Below, in pieces: positions 9,520 to 16,766 of a stretch of DNA of 64,000 nucleotides. Both the position numbers and the translations under genes were made by a program. The DNA is from Lewinella sp. W8 (lineage in GTDB: Bacteria; Bacteroidota; Bacteroidia; Chitinophagales; Saprospiraceae): positions 186,001 through 250,000 of the forward strand of contig NZ_SNAQ03000002.1 of NCBI RefSeq assembly GCF_004375085.3, read 5' to 3'. A model generated the notes under the pieces. It had not been told where the DNA came from. It was given only the letters and a program-made list of their open reading frames with translations, and did not search any database. The stretch's first letter is position 1. The number at the start of each line of letters is the position of its first letter.

Positions 9520-10842
9520 TCAAAGTGAAAGCATAAACGTTTTTGAGGGGAAATAAAAGAATTCTCCTCCGTGAAATTTGGTCAGGTTTTTCACCTTCTT
9601 TTCGTGTCCACCGTGATCAAAAAGCGTAACTGAATTTCTTAAAACATTGCCCCCATACTCTGGGGAAACCTCAAGTTCAACGTTCCTGTGGCTTCCATCA
9701 TTACGATACGCAACTACATCAGGATCAACTAAGGGGGCATTTTGGGTTTTTCCCGATAATTTTGCCATGCTCTTAAACAAAGGAATCAATTGCTTTGAGA
9801 TACTTTTTTGGTACGAAATAAAGAACATCCCCTTAGCACCGTTAAAGTCACGCTTCGTGGGATAGTCGGAAATTTTCGCCTCCGATGATTCTTGATAGAG
9901 CATGCTTCTTCGAACGATTTTCCCTAAGCTACCTGCAGTCCTCATTACTCTCACATGGGCAAAAAACGGGCATTTATTCCCTCGCGGATCTTTTGAAAAA
10001 TCCATTGCACCGTTTATTGCATCGCGCCAAGTTTCCTCGGGTTTCGACCAATTCTGAAAAACAAGAGGGGTTCCATTCTCAAACCGCCCCATAATCATGG
10101 CCTTAGCCCATTCGTCAATTTCCCCCGCAGGTCTATTTTTTGGGCCTATTTGACTCTTTAGCTTGTTTTTGAGCCAAGTGAAGTTTTCTCGATCAACACT
10201 AATTTTTCTGATGGCCATCAGCGCTCCATACCCATCCTCAACTCTTGAATCTTTGAAAAAGGTCTCCTTAAACAAACGCTCCTCCGGCCTGGTTTCTGAT
10301 ATCCCATCTACAAATCCGAACGGACCAATCGAGGGATCATCCTTCGACGTACGAAAACCCCGGTATCCAACTACCCTCGTTGCTTGTTTGATGGCCAGTT
10401 TAAACTCTCGGTAACCTTTAATTTTATTTTCTACTGCCTCAATAATTTCTGGGGCATCACCGGCAACTTGAATAATCACGTCAGGGTTAGAATTATCCAT
10501 ATCCCTAACTTGATAATCTCCTAACGCCCCCCTGGAGTTTCGATGCCGCATCCCATTAACGAAGAATTTATCTTCTGGTAAGTCCTTTTTATTGATGCCA
10601 ACTTTTATTGCCCCACTATAACTCAATCCCAGAGAGACCACTACCGATGGAAAACCCGTTCGCTTGAATTTTTCCGTATCACTCGTCTGTTGGGCATGGC
10701 TAATTAAAAAAACATCGGCAAAAGACTGAATCCACTTTACGGCCGCCTTGGGTCGGTCATACAAGGTAAGTAGCAAAATAGCACTGTAGGCACGACCGTG
10801 TGACTTAAGGATTCCCCCCTGAAAGTCCATCCTCTCAAACAT
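9520..10842 (-). CDS. DyP-type (dye-decolourising) heme peroxidase family protein
   Basis: A 440-aa protein recognisable as a divergent DyP-type peroxidase. It has the GxxDG signature as GFVDG at residues 176-180 (catalytic-type Asp179), then GRFENGTPLV, CPFFAHVR with His296 in the position of the proximal heme ligand, RRSMLYQ, and GMFFISYQKSISKQLIPLFK near the C-terminus. The usual N-P-R after the heme His is replaced by R-T-A. No signal peptide is seen, so it is probably cytoplasmic. DyP enzymes use hydrogen peroxide to oxidise varied substrates, but the substrate here is unknown. It sits in an A+T-rich stretch, downstream of an unknown 216-aa gene and just upstream of the LytS/LytTR pair on the same strand. 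Confidence 0.8.
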   Translation of the reverse strand: MFERMDFQGGILKSHGRAYSAILLLTLYDRPKAAVKWIQSFADVFLISHAQQTSDTEKFKRTGFPSVVVSLGLSYSGAIKVGINKKDLPEDKFFVNGMRHRNSRGALGDYQVRDMDNSNPDVIIQVAGDAPEIIEAVENKIKGYREFKLAIKQATRVVGYRGFRTSKDDPSIGPFGFVDGISETRPEERLFKETFFKDSRVEDGYGALMAIRKISVDRENFTWLKNKLKSQIGPKNRPAGEIDEWAKAMIMGRFENGTPLVFQNWSKPEETWRDAINGAMDFSKDPRGNKCPFFAHVRVMRTAGSLGKIVRRSMLYQESSEAKISDYPTKRDFNGAKGMFFISYQKSISKQLIPLFKSMAKLSGKTQNAPLVDPDVVAYRNDGSHRNVELEVSPEYGGNVLRNSVTLFDHGGHEKKVKNLTKFHGGEFFYFPSKTFMLSL

Positions 10843-10993
10843 AACCTAACTATTTAATGAATTTCTCAGGTCCGCCTCTTCACAAATGGTAAGAAACAGT
10901 ATGCCCATAAACGAGTGCGCTTCATTTTATCTTCCTCTCCTTGAGGAATGACAATTATCGCACTACCAAAAAACAGGAAAGGTTTCCTCCAAA

Positions 10994-11644
10994 TTAATTT
11001 TTGAAATTTGGCCCCGTAAAGAACACTGAAAAAGCGCTTGCTTCAATCTCTTCCATGTTAATTAACTTCTCCCACAAGGAATCCCCTCCAATCAAAGGCG
11101 GCTCATAAGCAGGAGTCGACTCAAGAATAGCGTCAACTTCATCATTGATGAAATCAATACTCATGTTCTTGAAATCGTCGACGTTTGACATGGCATTCTT
11201 GATAACGTTTTGGGCAATTCTACTCCTTCGAGTAAAAAGTGCCTCCTTGACCTGACGCGGGCCATCCAGGAAAGTGACTCCAATTAGTCTTTTATTTTGC
11301 CCTCCATCCAACTCGCCCGTTGGGGACTGTGAACCACCACAAAGAATTACGCAGGTATCGCCAGAATCTTTATAATCGCTATCCTCATCGCTACCCTTTA
11401 AGGCCGTACAAACATAATTGTAATCGTATTCCCCCGGTTCATACTCAAATTTAGCGACCCGTATCTTTACACCATTATTTTGGTAATCATCAGGATACTT
11501 AGTTTTTGTACAAAAATGTAAGGCCTCTATGTCAGGTAAAAATGCTTTTGGGTTGAGTAACCTAGATGCATTGAGCTCAGCAAGTTTCAGAAAATAGTTG
11601 TCATCAAAAGAAACAAAGCTGGAATCAATACGTAACACTGGCAT
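10994..11644 (-). CDS. Unknown 216-aa protein upstream of the DyP gene
   Basis: I do not recognise this protein. It has no signal peptide or membrane segment. The middle is acidic (KGSDEDSDYKDSGD) and is followed by a hydrophobic strand with two Cys or nearby small residues (TCVILCGGSQSP). The C-terminal third looks helical. It is 151 nt upstream of the DyP peroxidase gene on the same strand with similar A+T-rich composition, suggesting the two arrived or function together. A substrate, partner or immunity role is possible, but nothing in the sequence decides this. Confidence 0.6.
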   Translation of the reverse strand: MPVLRIDSSFVSFDDNYFLKLAELNASRLLNPKAFLPDIEALHFCTKTKYPDDYQNNGVKIRVAKFEYEPGEYDYNYVCTALKGSDEDSDYKDSGDTCVILCGGSQSPTGELDGGQNKRLIGVTFLDGPRQVKEALFTRRSRIAQNVIKNAMSNVDDFKNMSIDFINDEVDAILESTPAYEPPLIGGDSLWEKLINMEEIEASAFSVFFTGPNFKN

Positions 11645-11665
11645 GTGGCTGGATTTTGGTTAATT

Positions 11666-11686
11666 AAAATTGCTAACGGCAATTTT
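11666..11686. terminator. Hairpin between RlmI and the 216-aa gene
   Basis: A perfect 8-bp stem AAAATTGC / GCAATTTT closes a TAACG loop, located after the rlmI stop and just before the next minus-strand start. The A/T-rich stem ends give short T runs on both strands. It could terminate rlmI transcription or act in the leader of the 216-aa gene. Confidence 0.4.
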
Positions 11687-11786
11687 CAGCGAGTAATTAA
11701 TAGAATCACATTCTATTCCTCCCCAAAATAGGTGTTTTAACAGTCAAAAATCAATACCTAAACCCAAATTACGCCCCACAGCGTAC

Positions 11787-12974
11787 CTACTCCACCCTCA
11801 ACACCAGCCCCTTCAAATAGCTCCCGTCGGCGTGAAAAAGGTTCACCGGATGGTCGGGACCCTGGCTGAGGTGGTGGAGCACCCGGCAGTTCCGACCGGC
11901 CTCCAGGCCGGCGGCGACGATGGTATTGTAGAATAGTTCACGGTCTACCACGCGGCTGCAGCTGAAGGTAAAGAGGAGGCCACCGGGTTTGACGGAGCGC
12001 ATCGCGCGGGCGTTGAGGCGTTTGTAGGCCTGCACGGCCTGGTGGCGCTTGTGCTTGTTCTTGGCGAAGGCCGGTGGATCCACCACGACGATGTCGTAGG
12101 GATCGTCCTCGGCGTGGGCCTTGAGCCACTCCATAACGTCGGCCGCGTGGGCCTGGTGCCGATCGGTGAAGTCGCCGTTACGGTCGACGTTTTCTTCGGT
12201 TAAACTGATGGCGCTGGCACTCAGGTCGACACTCTGCACCTGCGCGGCGGCGCCCAAAAGCGCGTACACGGAAAAGCCTCCGGTGTAGCAAAAGGTGTTC
12301 AGCACCCGCTTGTCTTTAGCGTAGCTACCCAGCAGCCACCGGTTCTCCCGCTGATCGAGGAAGAAGCCGGTTTTCTGTCCGCCGGCCACGTCCACGTGAA
12401 ACCGCCGGCCATTTTCCAGGATTACGACCTCGCTTACGTCGCTTCCCCACAAAACACCATCCTCCACGCCAAGGGCGTAGCGCTCCGGCAAGACGGCACC
12501 ACTCTTGTCATAAATCGTTTCTACCGCCTCTCCGCAGAGACTACGGATGGCGGCGGCAATCTGCTCCCGCTCGCGGTGCATACCGATGCTGTGGCACTGC
12601 ACCACCACGACGGAGGCGTACCGATCGATGATCAAACCGGGCAGTCCGTCTCCGGCGGCGTGGACGAGGCGAAAGGCATTCGTCAGGGGGTCGTCCAGCA
12701 GGCCCAGTTGGCGCCGGAGGTCCAGGGCCGCAGCCAGTCGGTTTTGAAAAAAATCATCGGGCAATTCCTCTTCCCCAAAGGCCAGCACCCGCACGCGGAT
12801 GCCGCCCGCCTGATAATGGCCCACCCCGAGCACTTCTCCGTTGGCGGCCACAACCTGCACCAAATCACCGTCTTCGAGGTCCTGGTCTTCGCGGTGCACC
12901 GCTCCCGAAAAAATCCAGGGACTCCGGCGGCGAACGGCCCCGTCACGGCCCTTTTTGAGAATGATCTGCTTCAT
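11787..12974 (-). CDS. rlmI: 23S rRNA (cytosine) methyltransferase, RlmI family
   Basis: A 395-aa class I SAM-dependent methyltransferase with an N-terminal PUA domain (residues 1-75: KKGRDGAVRRRSPWIFSGAV). The Rossmann core carries the SAM motif VLNTFCYTGGFSVYAL (about 215-230), DIVVVDPPAFAKNK (motif IV) and TFSCSRVVD with the Cys used for m5C chemistry. Length and motif order match RlmI, which makes m5C1962 in 23S rRNA of E. coli; exact site specificity here is inferred. A TATCTTCG box lies 5 nt upstream of the ATG, suggesting a very short leader or leaderless message. The gene stands alone between repeat DNA and the A+T-rich block. Confidence 0.9.
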   Translation of the reverse strand: MKQIILKKGRDGAVRRRSPWIFSGAVHREDQDLEDGDLVQVVAANGEVLGVGHYQAGGIRVRVLAFGEEELPDDFFQNRLAAALDLRRQLGLLDDPLTNAFRLVHAAGDGLPGLIIDRYASVVVVQCHSIGMHREREQIAAAIRSLCGEAVETIYDKSGAVLPERYALGVEDGVLWGSDVSEVVILENGRRFHVDVAGGQKTGFFLDQRENRWLLGSYAKDKRVLNTFCYTGGFSVYALLGAAAQVQSVDLSASAISLTEENVDRNGDFTDRHQAHAADVMEWLKAHAEDDPYDIVVVDPPAFAKNKHKRHQAVQAYKRLNARAMRSVKPGGLLFTFSCSRVVDRELFYNTIVAAGLEAGRNCRVLHHLSQGPDHPVNLFHADGSYLKGLVLRVE

Positions 12975-12978
12975 GGCG

Positions 12979-12986
12979 CGAAGATA
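12979..12986 (-). promoter_or_regulatory. -7 box of rlmI, almost at the start codon
   Basis: TATCTTCG on the minus strand matches the Bacteroidota -7 pattern (TAnnTTYG) and ends 4 nt before the ATG. The predicted transcription start falls within a few bases of the start codon. No clear -33 TTTG was found 19-21 nt upstream. Confidence 0.4.
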
Positions 12987-12989
12987 GGG

Positions 12990-13034
12990 TGCTGGTTGCT
13001 GGGGGGACTGGTTACTGGATGCTGGTTGCTAGCT
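12990..13034. repeat. Low-complexity GCTGGTTGCT repeats
   Basis: Two exact copies of GCTGGTTGCT and related CTGGTTACTGG words are packed in 45 nt upstream of rlmI, next to the 50-bp tandem array. The tract is degenerate with no known function. Confidence 0.45.
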
Positions 13035-13048
13035 GGATCGCAGCTGAC

Positions 13049-13270
13049 GTAGATATGTAGAAGTACGACAAAATGGGATTTCTAAAAGCCGAATCCCGCG
13101 TAAATATGTAGAAGTACGACAAAATGGATTTCTAAAAGCAGAATCCCGCGTAGATATGTAGAAGTACGACAAAATGGATTTCTAAAAGCCGAATCCCGCG
13201 TAGATATGTAGAAGTACGACAAAATGGATTTCTAAAAGCCGAATCCCGCGTAGATATGTAGAAGTACGAC
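13049..13270. repeat. 50-bp tandem repeat array, 4.4 copies
   Basis: Units begin at 13049, 13100, 13150 and 13200, with a partial fifth from 13250 to 13270. Each unit opens with GTAGATATGTAGAAGTACGA and ends in a segment with short inverted ends (GGATT...AATCC). Copies differ by one to three bases; the first has one extra G. There are no unique spacers, so it is not a CRISPR array. The array fills most of the 422-nt gap between the divergent rlmI and oxidoreductase genes. The 22-nt opening word recurs exactly, inverted, at 57282-57303. Confidence 0.9.
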
Positions 13271-13385
13271 TTGGTAACCAGATGAAAAGTGGAAATGACC
13301 ACATTAGTGATCGCGCGATTCCTGGGACATCGCTGTCGGATTATTTGGCGGTCCGTAGGCGCCGAAGATTTTCTGTGCCTACGGC

Positions 13386-13393
13386 TATCTTTG
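13386..13393 (+). promoter_or_regulatory. -7 box directly before the oxidoreductase start
   Basis: TATCTTTG is a perfect TAnnTTTG match ending 3 nt before the ATG at 13397. With the usual spacing, transcription would start at or just inside the start codon, a leaderless arrangement. No good -33 element is seen at standard distance. Confidence 0.4.
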
Positions 13394-13396
13394 CGT

Positions 13397-14470
13397 ATGC
13401 ATTTTCTCATCGTCGGACAGGGATTGGCGGGCACCCTCCTCGGCTACCGCCTCGAACGGGCGGGACACCGGGTGGAGTACGTCGATGCCCCCGGACAAAC
13501 TGCCGCTTCTTCCGTTGCGGCCGGCATCATCAATCCCATCACCGGCCGGCGGTTCGTGAAGAGCTGGCGCATCGACGAACTGATCCCCGCCGCCCGGGAG
13601 CTCTACCGGGAACTGGAAGCCTTACTGGACGTCTCCCTCTGGCACGAGCTGCCCCTCATCCGGACGCTCTACAACCGGGGGGACGAAAACGACTGGCTGG
13701 CCCGTACGGCGGATCCCGGCTACGCCGACTACATGGAGGAAAAGCCCAAGGTGGGGCGCATCCCCTCCCTCACCGAAGACGTCCACGCCTACGCGGGCGT
13801 GCGCCACGCCGCCCGCGTGGACATCGGCGTACTGGTGACGGCCTACCGCGAGCGGCTCCAACGGGAAGGGCGACTTCGGGAAGAAACCTTCGACTACCAA
13901 AAGCTGGAAGCGGGATCGGGCGATGCCGCGGGTGCCCGCTATTACCCAGCAGGCCAGGAAGTCCCGATCACCTACGACACCGTCATTTTCTGCGAGGGCT
14001 GGCGGGCCCGGTTTAACCCCTGGTTTGGCGCCCTGCCCCACGGAGGCAATAAGGGGGAAGTTCTGCTCGTCAAAACGGAAGCCCCCCTGCTGGAGCGGAT
14101 GTTCAAGCATCGGGTCTTCCTCGTCCCCTTCACGGAAGATACCTACTGGATCGGCGCCACGAGCGAAAACCAATTCTCGGAAGAGAACCCTACGGCCGTC
14201 AACCGCCAGTTTCTCGAAGATCGCCTGCGGGAGGTGCTGACCGTGCCCTACGAAATCGTGGAGCACCGGGCCGCGGTGCGGCCCACCGTCCGGGATCGCC
14301 GCCCCTTCCTCGGTCGTCACCCCCAGCTCCCGGCACTGGCCATCTTCAACGGCCTGGGTACCAAGGGTACCTCCCTCGCCCCCCTCTGCTCCCGGTGGCT
14401 GGCCGATCACCTGCTGACGGACGCCGCCCTGCCGCCCGAGGTCGATATCCGTCGCTGGGAGCAGCCCTAA
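13397..14470 (+). CDS. FAD-dependent oxidoreductase, DAO family
   Basis: A 357-aa flavoprotein. I chose the ATG at 13397 because the dinucleotide-binding beta-alpha-beta fold begins there at once (HFLIVGQGLAGTLLGYRLERAG, G-x-G-x-x-G); the in-frame extension upstream to 13289 looks non-coding. After it come VAAGIINPITGRRFVKSW, a substrate-domain region, a second flavin-contact region (VFLVPFTEDTYWIGATSE) and a C-terminal RPFLGRHPQLPALAIFNGLG, a common end of D-amino-acid-oxidase-type folds. The substrate is unknown. It is convergent with rpsP across a shared terminator, with no operon partner. Confidence 0.8.
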   Translation: MHFLIVGQGLAGTLLGYRLERAGHRVEYVDAPGQTAASSVAAGIINPITGRRFVKSWRIDELIPAARELYRELEALLDVSLWHELPLIRTLYNRGDENDWLARTADPGYADYMEEKPKVGRIPSLTEDVHAYAGVRHAARVDIGVLVTAYRERLQREGRLREETFDYQKLEAGSGDAAGARYYPAGQEVPITYDTVIFCEGWRARFNPWFGALPHGGNKGEVLLVKTEAPLLERMFKHRVFLVPFTEDTYWIGATSENQFSEENPTAVNRQFLEDRLREVLTVPYEIVEHRAAVRPTVRDRRPFLGRHPQLPALAIFNGLGTKGTSLAPLCSRWLADHLLTDAALPPEVDIRRWEQP

Positions 14471-14476
14471 AACCAA

Positions 14477-14507
14477 AAGCCCCACTCACCAGTGGCGAGT
14501 GGGGCTT
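14477..14507. terminator. Bidirectional terminator between the oxidoreductase and rpsP
   Basis: An 11-bp stem AAGCCCCACTC / GAGTGGGGCTT with a 9-nt loop lies between two convergent genes, 6 nt after the plus-strand stop and about 30 nt after the rpsP stop on the minus strand. Confidence 0.7.
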
Positions 14508-14537
14508 CGTTATGTTGTTTCGGTCTACCGAAAAAGC

Positions 14538-15188
14538 TTAGGCGTCTTTCTCGACACTGGTAGCTTCATCGTTTTCCTCGTTGGCGGCTTCCAGTGCCTC
14601 ACCGGCAGCTTCGGCGGCCTCGGCTTCGGCGACGGCCTCACCGGCTACGTCAGCGGCAGCCTCCTTGGTTTCTTCGGTTACTGCTTCGGCTTCTTCAGCA
14701 CCTTCGGCGGCAGCTTCCTCAGCGGGAGCTTCCTCAGCGGGAGCTTCTTCCTCTTCGGCAGCGGGCTCTTCGATTACGGGAGCAGTACCGGAAACGGCTT
14801 TGTGGAAATCAGCCAGTTTAGCGGCTTCCGCTTCGCGGCGGGCAGAGATGGTTCCTTCCTTCTCCGCTACCCAGGCTTCCCACTTTTCGGTGGCTTCTTC
14901 CTGCGTCAGGGCACCTTTGCTCACACCCCGCATGAGGTGCTTGTAGTAAAGTACTCCTTTGAAACGAAGGATGGCGCGAACGGTGTCGGAGGGTTGTGCA
15001 CCCTTGCTGAGCCAGTTGTAGGCAGACATGCGATCCAGCTCAATGGTGGCGGGAACCGTCATGGGATTGTAGGTACCGAGTTTCTCGATGAACTTACCGT
15101 CGCGGGGAGCGCGGCTGTCGGCCACTACGATGTGGTAAAAGGGACGCTTGCGTCGACCGTGGCGCTGGAGGCGAATACGTACAGGCAT
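14538..15188 (-). CDS. rpsP: 30S ribosomal protein S16 with long acidic tail
   Basis: A structural protein of the small ribosomal subunit. The S16 core (residues 1-80) is clear: [59 protein letters not shown]. The total of 216 aa is far longer than the usual 80-100; residues from about 115 onward form a Glu/Ala-rich tail ([14 protein letters not shown] and similar) probably disordered. Bacteroidota S16 proteins often carry such extensions, but this one is long. It stands alone: the usual neighbours rimM and trmD are not downstream, where a terminator follows directly. A promoter-like pair lies upstream. Confidence 0.95.
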   Translation of the reverse strand: MPVRIRLQRHGRRKRPFYHIVVADSRAPRDGKFIEKLGTYNPMTVPATIELDRMSAYNWLSKGAQPSDTVRAILRFKGVLYYKHLMRGVSKGALTQEEATEKWEAWVAEKEGTISARREAEAAKLADFHKAVSGTAPVIEEPAAEEEEAPAEEAPAEEAAAEGAEEAEAVTEETKEAAADVAGEAVAEAEAAEAAGEALEAANEENDEATSVEKDA

Positions 15189-15258
15189 AAGGACAAATTA
15201 TCTTGGTTTATAAGTACCGGCCTCCTCCCACCAGGGGGCAGCCGGTTTTGTCGGGGCG

Positions 15259-15289
15259 CAAAGGTACGATCATTTATTGGATTGCAAAA
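15259..15289 (-). promoter_or_regulatory. Promoter candidate of rpsP
   Basis: On the minus strand CTTTTG (-33-like) is followed after 18 nt by TACCTTTG, an exact TAnnTTTG -7 box. It lies about 70 nt upstream of the ATG, leaving a leader of about 60 nt. This is the best promoter match in the window. Confidence 0.55.
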
Positions 15290-15308
15290 GAAAATTTGCC
15301 CGGAGAAT

Positions 15309-16508
15309 TTAGTCCCGCTGATCGAGCAAACGCCCGGCCACTTCCTCACCGATGGCCAGCGAGGCCGTGGCGGCCGGACTGGGGGCATTAGCGACGTTGA
15401 TCAGCCGGTCGGCACCGTAAAACAGGAAGTCGTCTACCATTTCTCCGCGGGGCCCGACGGCCATGGCGCGCACCCCGGCACCCCCGGGGCGCAGGTCCTT
15501 CAGCTGCAGGCTCGGCATGAGGGGCCGGACGCTGCGGTAAAAGGCCCGCTTGCTGAAGCTTCGCTGCAGTTCCCGGGCGCCCTTTCGCCAGTGTTTCCGG
15601 GCCAGGGCCCGGAAGCCGGAATACCCCAGGGCCGCGGCCAGCTCCCGGCGGTTGAAGACGGTATTGCGGTACCCTTCCCGGGCAAAGGCGAGCACGGCGT
15701 TGGGGCCGGCCTCCACCCGTCCGTCGATCATCGGCGTTAAGTGCACGCCGAGGAAGGGAAAGGCGGGATCGGGAACGGGATAGATCAGGTGCTGCACCCG
15801 GGCGGCCGCCGCGGGTGCCAGTTCGTAGTACTCCCCCCGGAAGGGGAGAATCTGCACCTCGGGCCGCTCCCCGCTCATTTCGGTCAGGTGGTCGGAATAC
15901 AGTCCGCCGCAATTGATCAGGTGTCGGCTCCGAAAGTCTCCCCGGCTGGTGTGCACCACAAACTCCCGGCCGCTTCGCTGTTGGCCCAGCACCGTGGTAT
16001 TTAGCTGCACCACCCCACCCTGCCGTTCCAGACGGCGGGCGTAGGCTTCACTGACGGCGGCGTAATCGACGATCCCGGATTGGGGAACCCACAGGGCGGC
16101 TACGCCCCCGGTGTGGGGACTGTGCTCCCGCATTTCATCGCCGGACATCCACCGCAGGTTCTGCAGGCCGTTGGCCCGTCCGCGTTCGTGAATCCGGCTG
16201 AGTCCCGGCAGTTCCGCTTCGTTTACGGCCACGATGAATTTGCCGGTAATGCGGTAGGGTACCTCTTCCTCATCGCAGAAGGCCAGTAGTTGGTCGTATC
16301 CGCGGCGGCAAAGTCGGGCCCGGGTCCCTCCGGGCGGGTAATAGACACCGGAATGGATGACGCCACTGTTATGACCGGTTTGGTGGGCGGCCACCCGGCT
16401 GGCCTTCTCGAGGACGAGCACGGACCAGTCAGGTCGTTTCCGTTGCACATTCAGGGCGGTGGCCAGGCCGACGGCTCCGGCGCCCGTAACGATAAGGTCG
16501 TAAACCAC
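15309..16508 (-). CDS. lhgO: L-2-hydroxyglutarate oxidase (LhgO family)
   Basis: A 399-aa FAD-dependent oxidase that converts L-2-hydroxyglutarate to 2-oxoglutarate, a metabolite-repair reaction. The N-terminal FAD fold YDLIVTGAGAVGLATALNV is followed by the family-typical HQTGHNSGVIHSGVYYPPG (about 43-61), LCRRGYDQLLAFC, and the C-terminal MAVGPRGEMVDDF...VANAPSPAATASLAIGEEV flavin-closing segment. The start is GTG at 16508, giving VVYDLIVTGAG directly before the Rossmann strand. In E. coli the enzyme feeds electrons to the quinone pool; the acceptor here is inferred. It is a single gene with a TACCTTCG box upstream. Confidence 0.9.
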   Translation of the reverse strand: MVYDLIVTGAGAVGLATALNVQRKRPDWSVLVLEKASRVAAHQTGHNSGVIHSGVYYPPGGTRARLCRRGYDQLLAFCDEEEVPYRITGKFIVAVNEAELPGLSRIHERGRANGLQNLRWMSGDEMREHSPHTGGVAALWVPQSGIVDYAAVSEAYARRLERQGGVVQLNTTVLGQQRSGREFVVHTSRGDFRSRHLINCGGLYSDHLTEMSGERPEVQILPFRGEYYELAPAAAARVQHLIYPVPDPAFPFLGVHLTPMIDGRVEAGPNAVLAFAREGYRNTVFNRRELAAALGYSGFRALARKHWRKGARELQRSFSKRAFYRSVRPLMPSLQLKDLRPGGAGVRAMAVGPRGEMVDDFLFYGADRLINVANAPSPAATASLAIGEEVAGRLLDQRD

Positions 16509-16530
16509 GCAGTTAATGTTTCTTGAGAAA

Positions 16531-16538
16531 CGAAGGTA
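16531..16538 (-). promoter_or_regulatory. -7 box upstream of lhgO
   Basis: TACCTTCG on the minus strand (TAnnTTYG pattern) lies 22 nt upstream of the GTG start. There is no convincing -33 partner. Confidence 0.35.
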
Positions 16539-16654
16539 GTGGGCCCCGGAGAAAATTCCACTTTGTCGGGCAGGTCAGCCAGCCCCTTGGTTCCAGCACC
16601 GCACAGTAAGGAAAGCTGTCGTTCGGGGTCGTCCTTATGGGGCAGGGGGACAAA

Positions 16655-16681
16655 TGGGGCGACGGCGCGCAGGTGCCGAGG
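16655..16681 (+). repeat. GGGCG...CGCAGGTGC interspersed repeat, copy 1
   Basis: GGGGCGACGGCGCGCAGGTG followed by CCGAGG. This is a member of a dispersed intergenic family (see also 22885, 30514, 35784, 43972, 44010, 56502, 56553). It lies in the gap between divergent lhgO and the cytochrome gene, which otherwise shows nothing. Confidence 0.55.
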
Positions 16682-16766
16682 AAGCCCCGGTAGCCCGCGT
16701 GACCACGGATTAATTTGGTGCTGCTAGAAGGTCTACTCCCCGAGAAATCGATAAATTAACGACGAT

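Noticed and set aside
13049-13270. Possible CRISPR array of 50-bp units
   Set aside because: The whole 50-bp unit is repeated, leaving no variable spacers.
14499-15740. A 413-codon plus-strand open frame opposite rpsP and lhgO
   Set aside because: It is antisense to two recognisable genes and its Gly/Phe-rich start is the complement of the Glu/Ala tail of S16.
16539-16727. A 62-codon plus-strand frame before the cytochrome gene
   Set aside because: It overlaps a dispersed repeat and shows no protein-like pattern.
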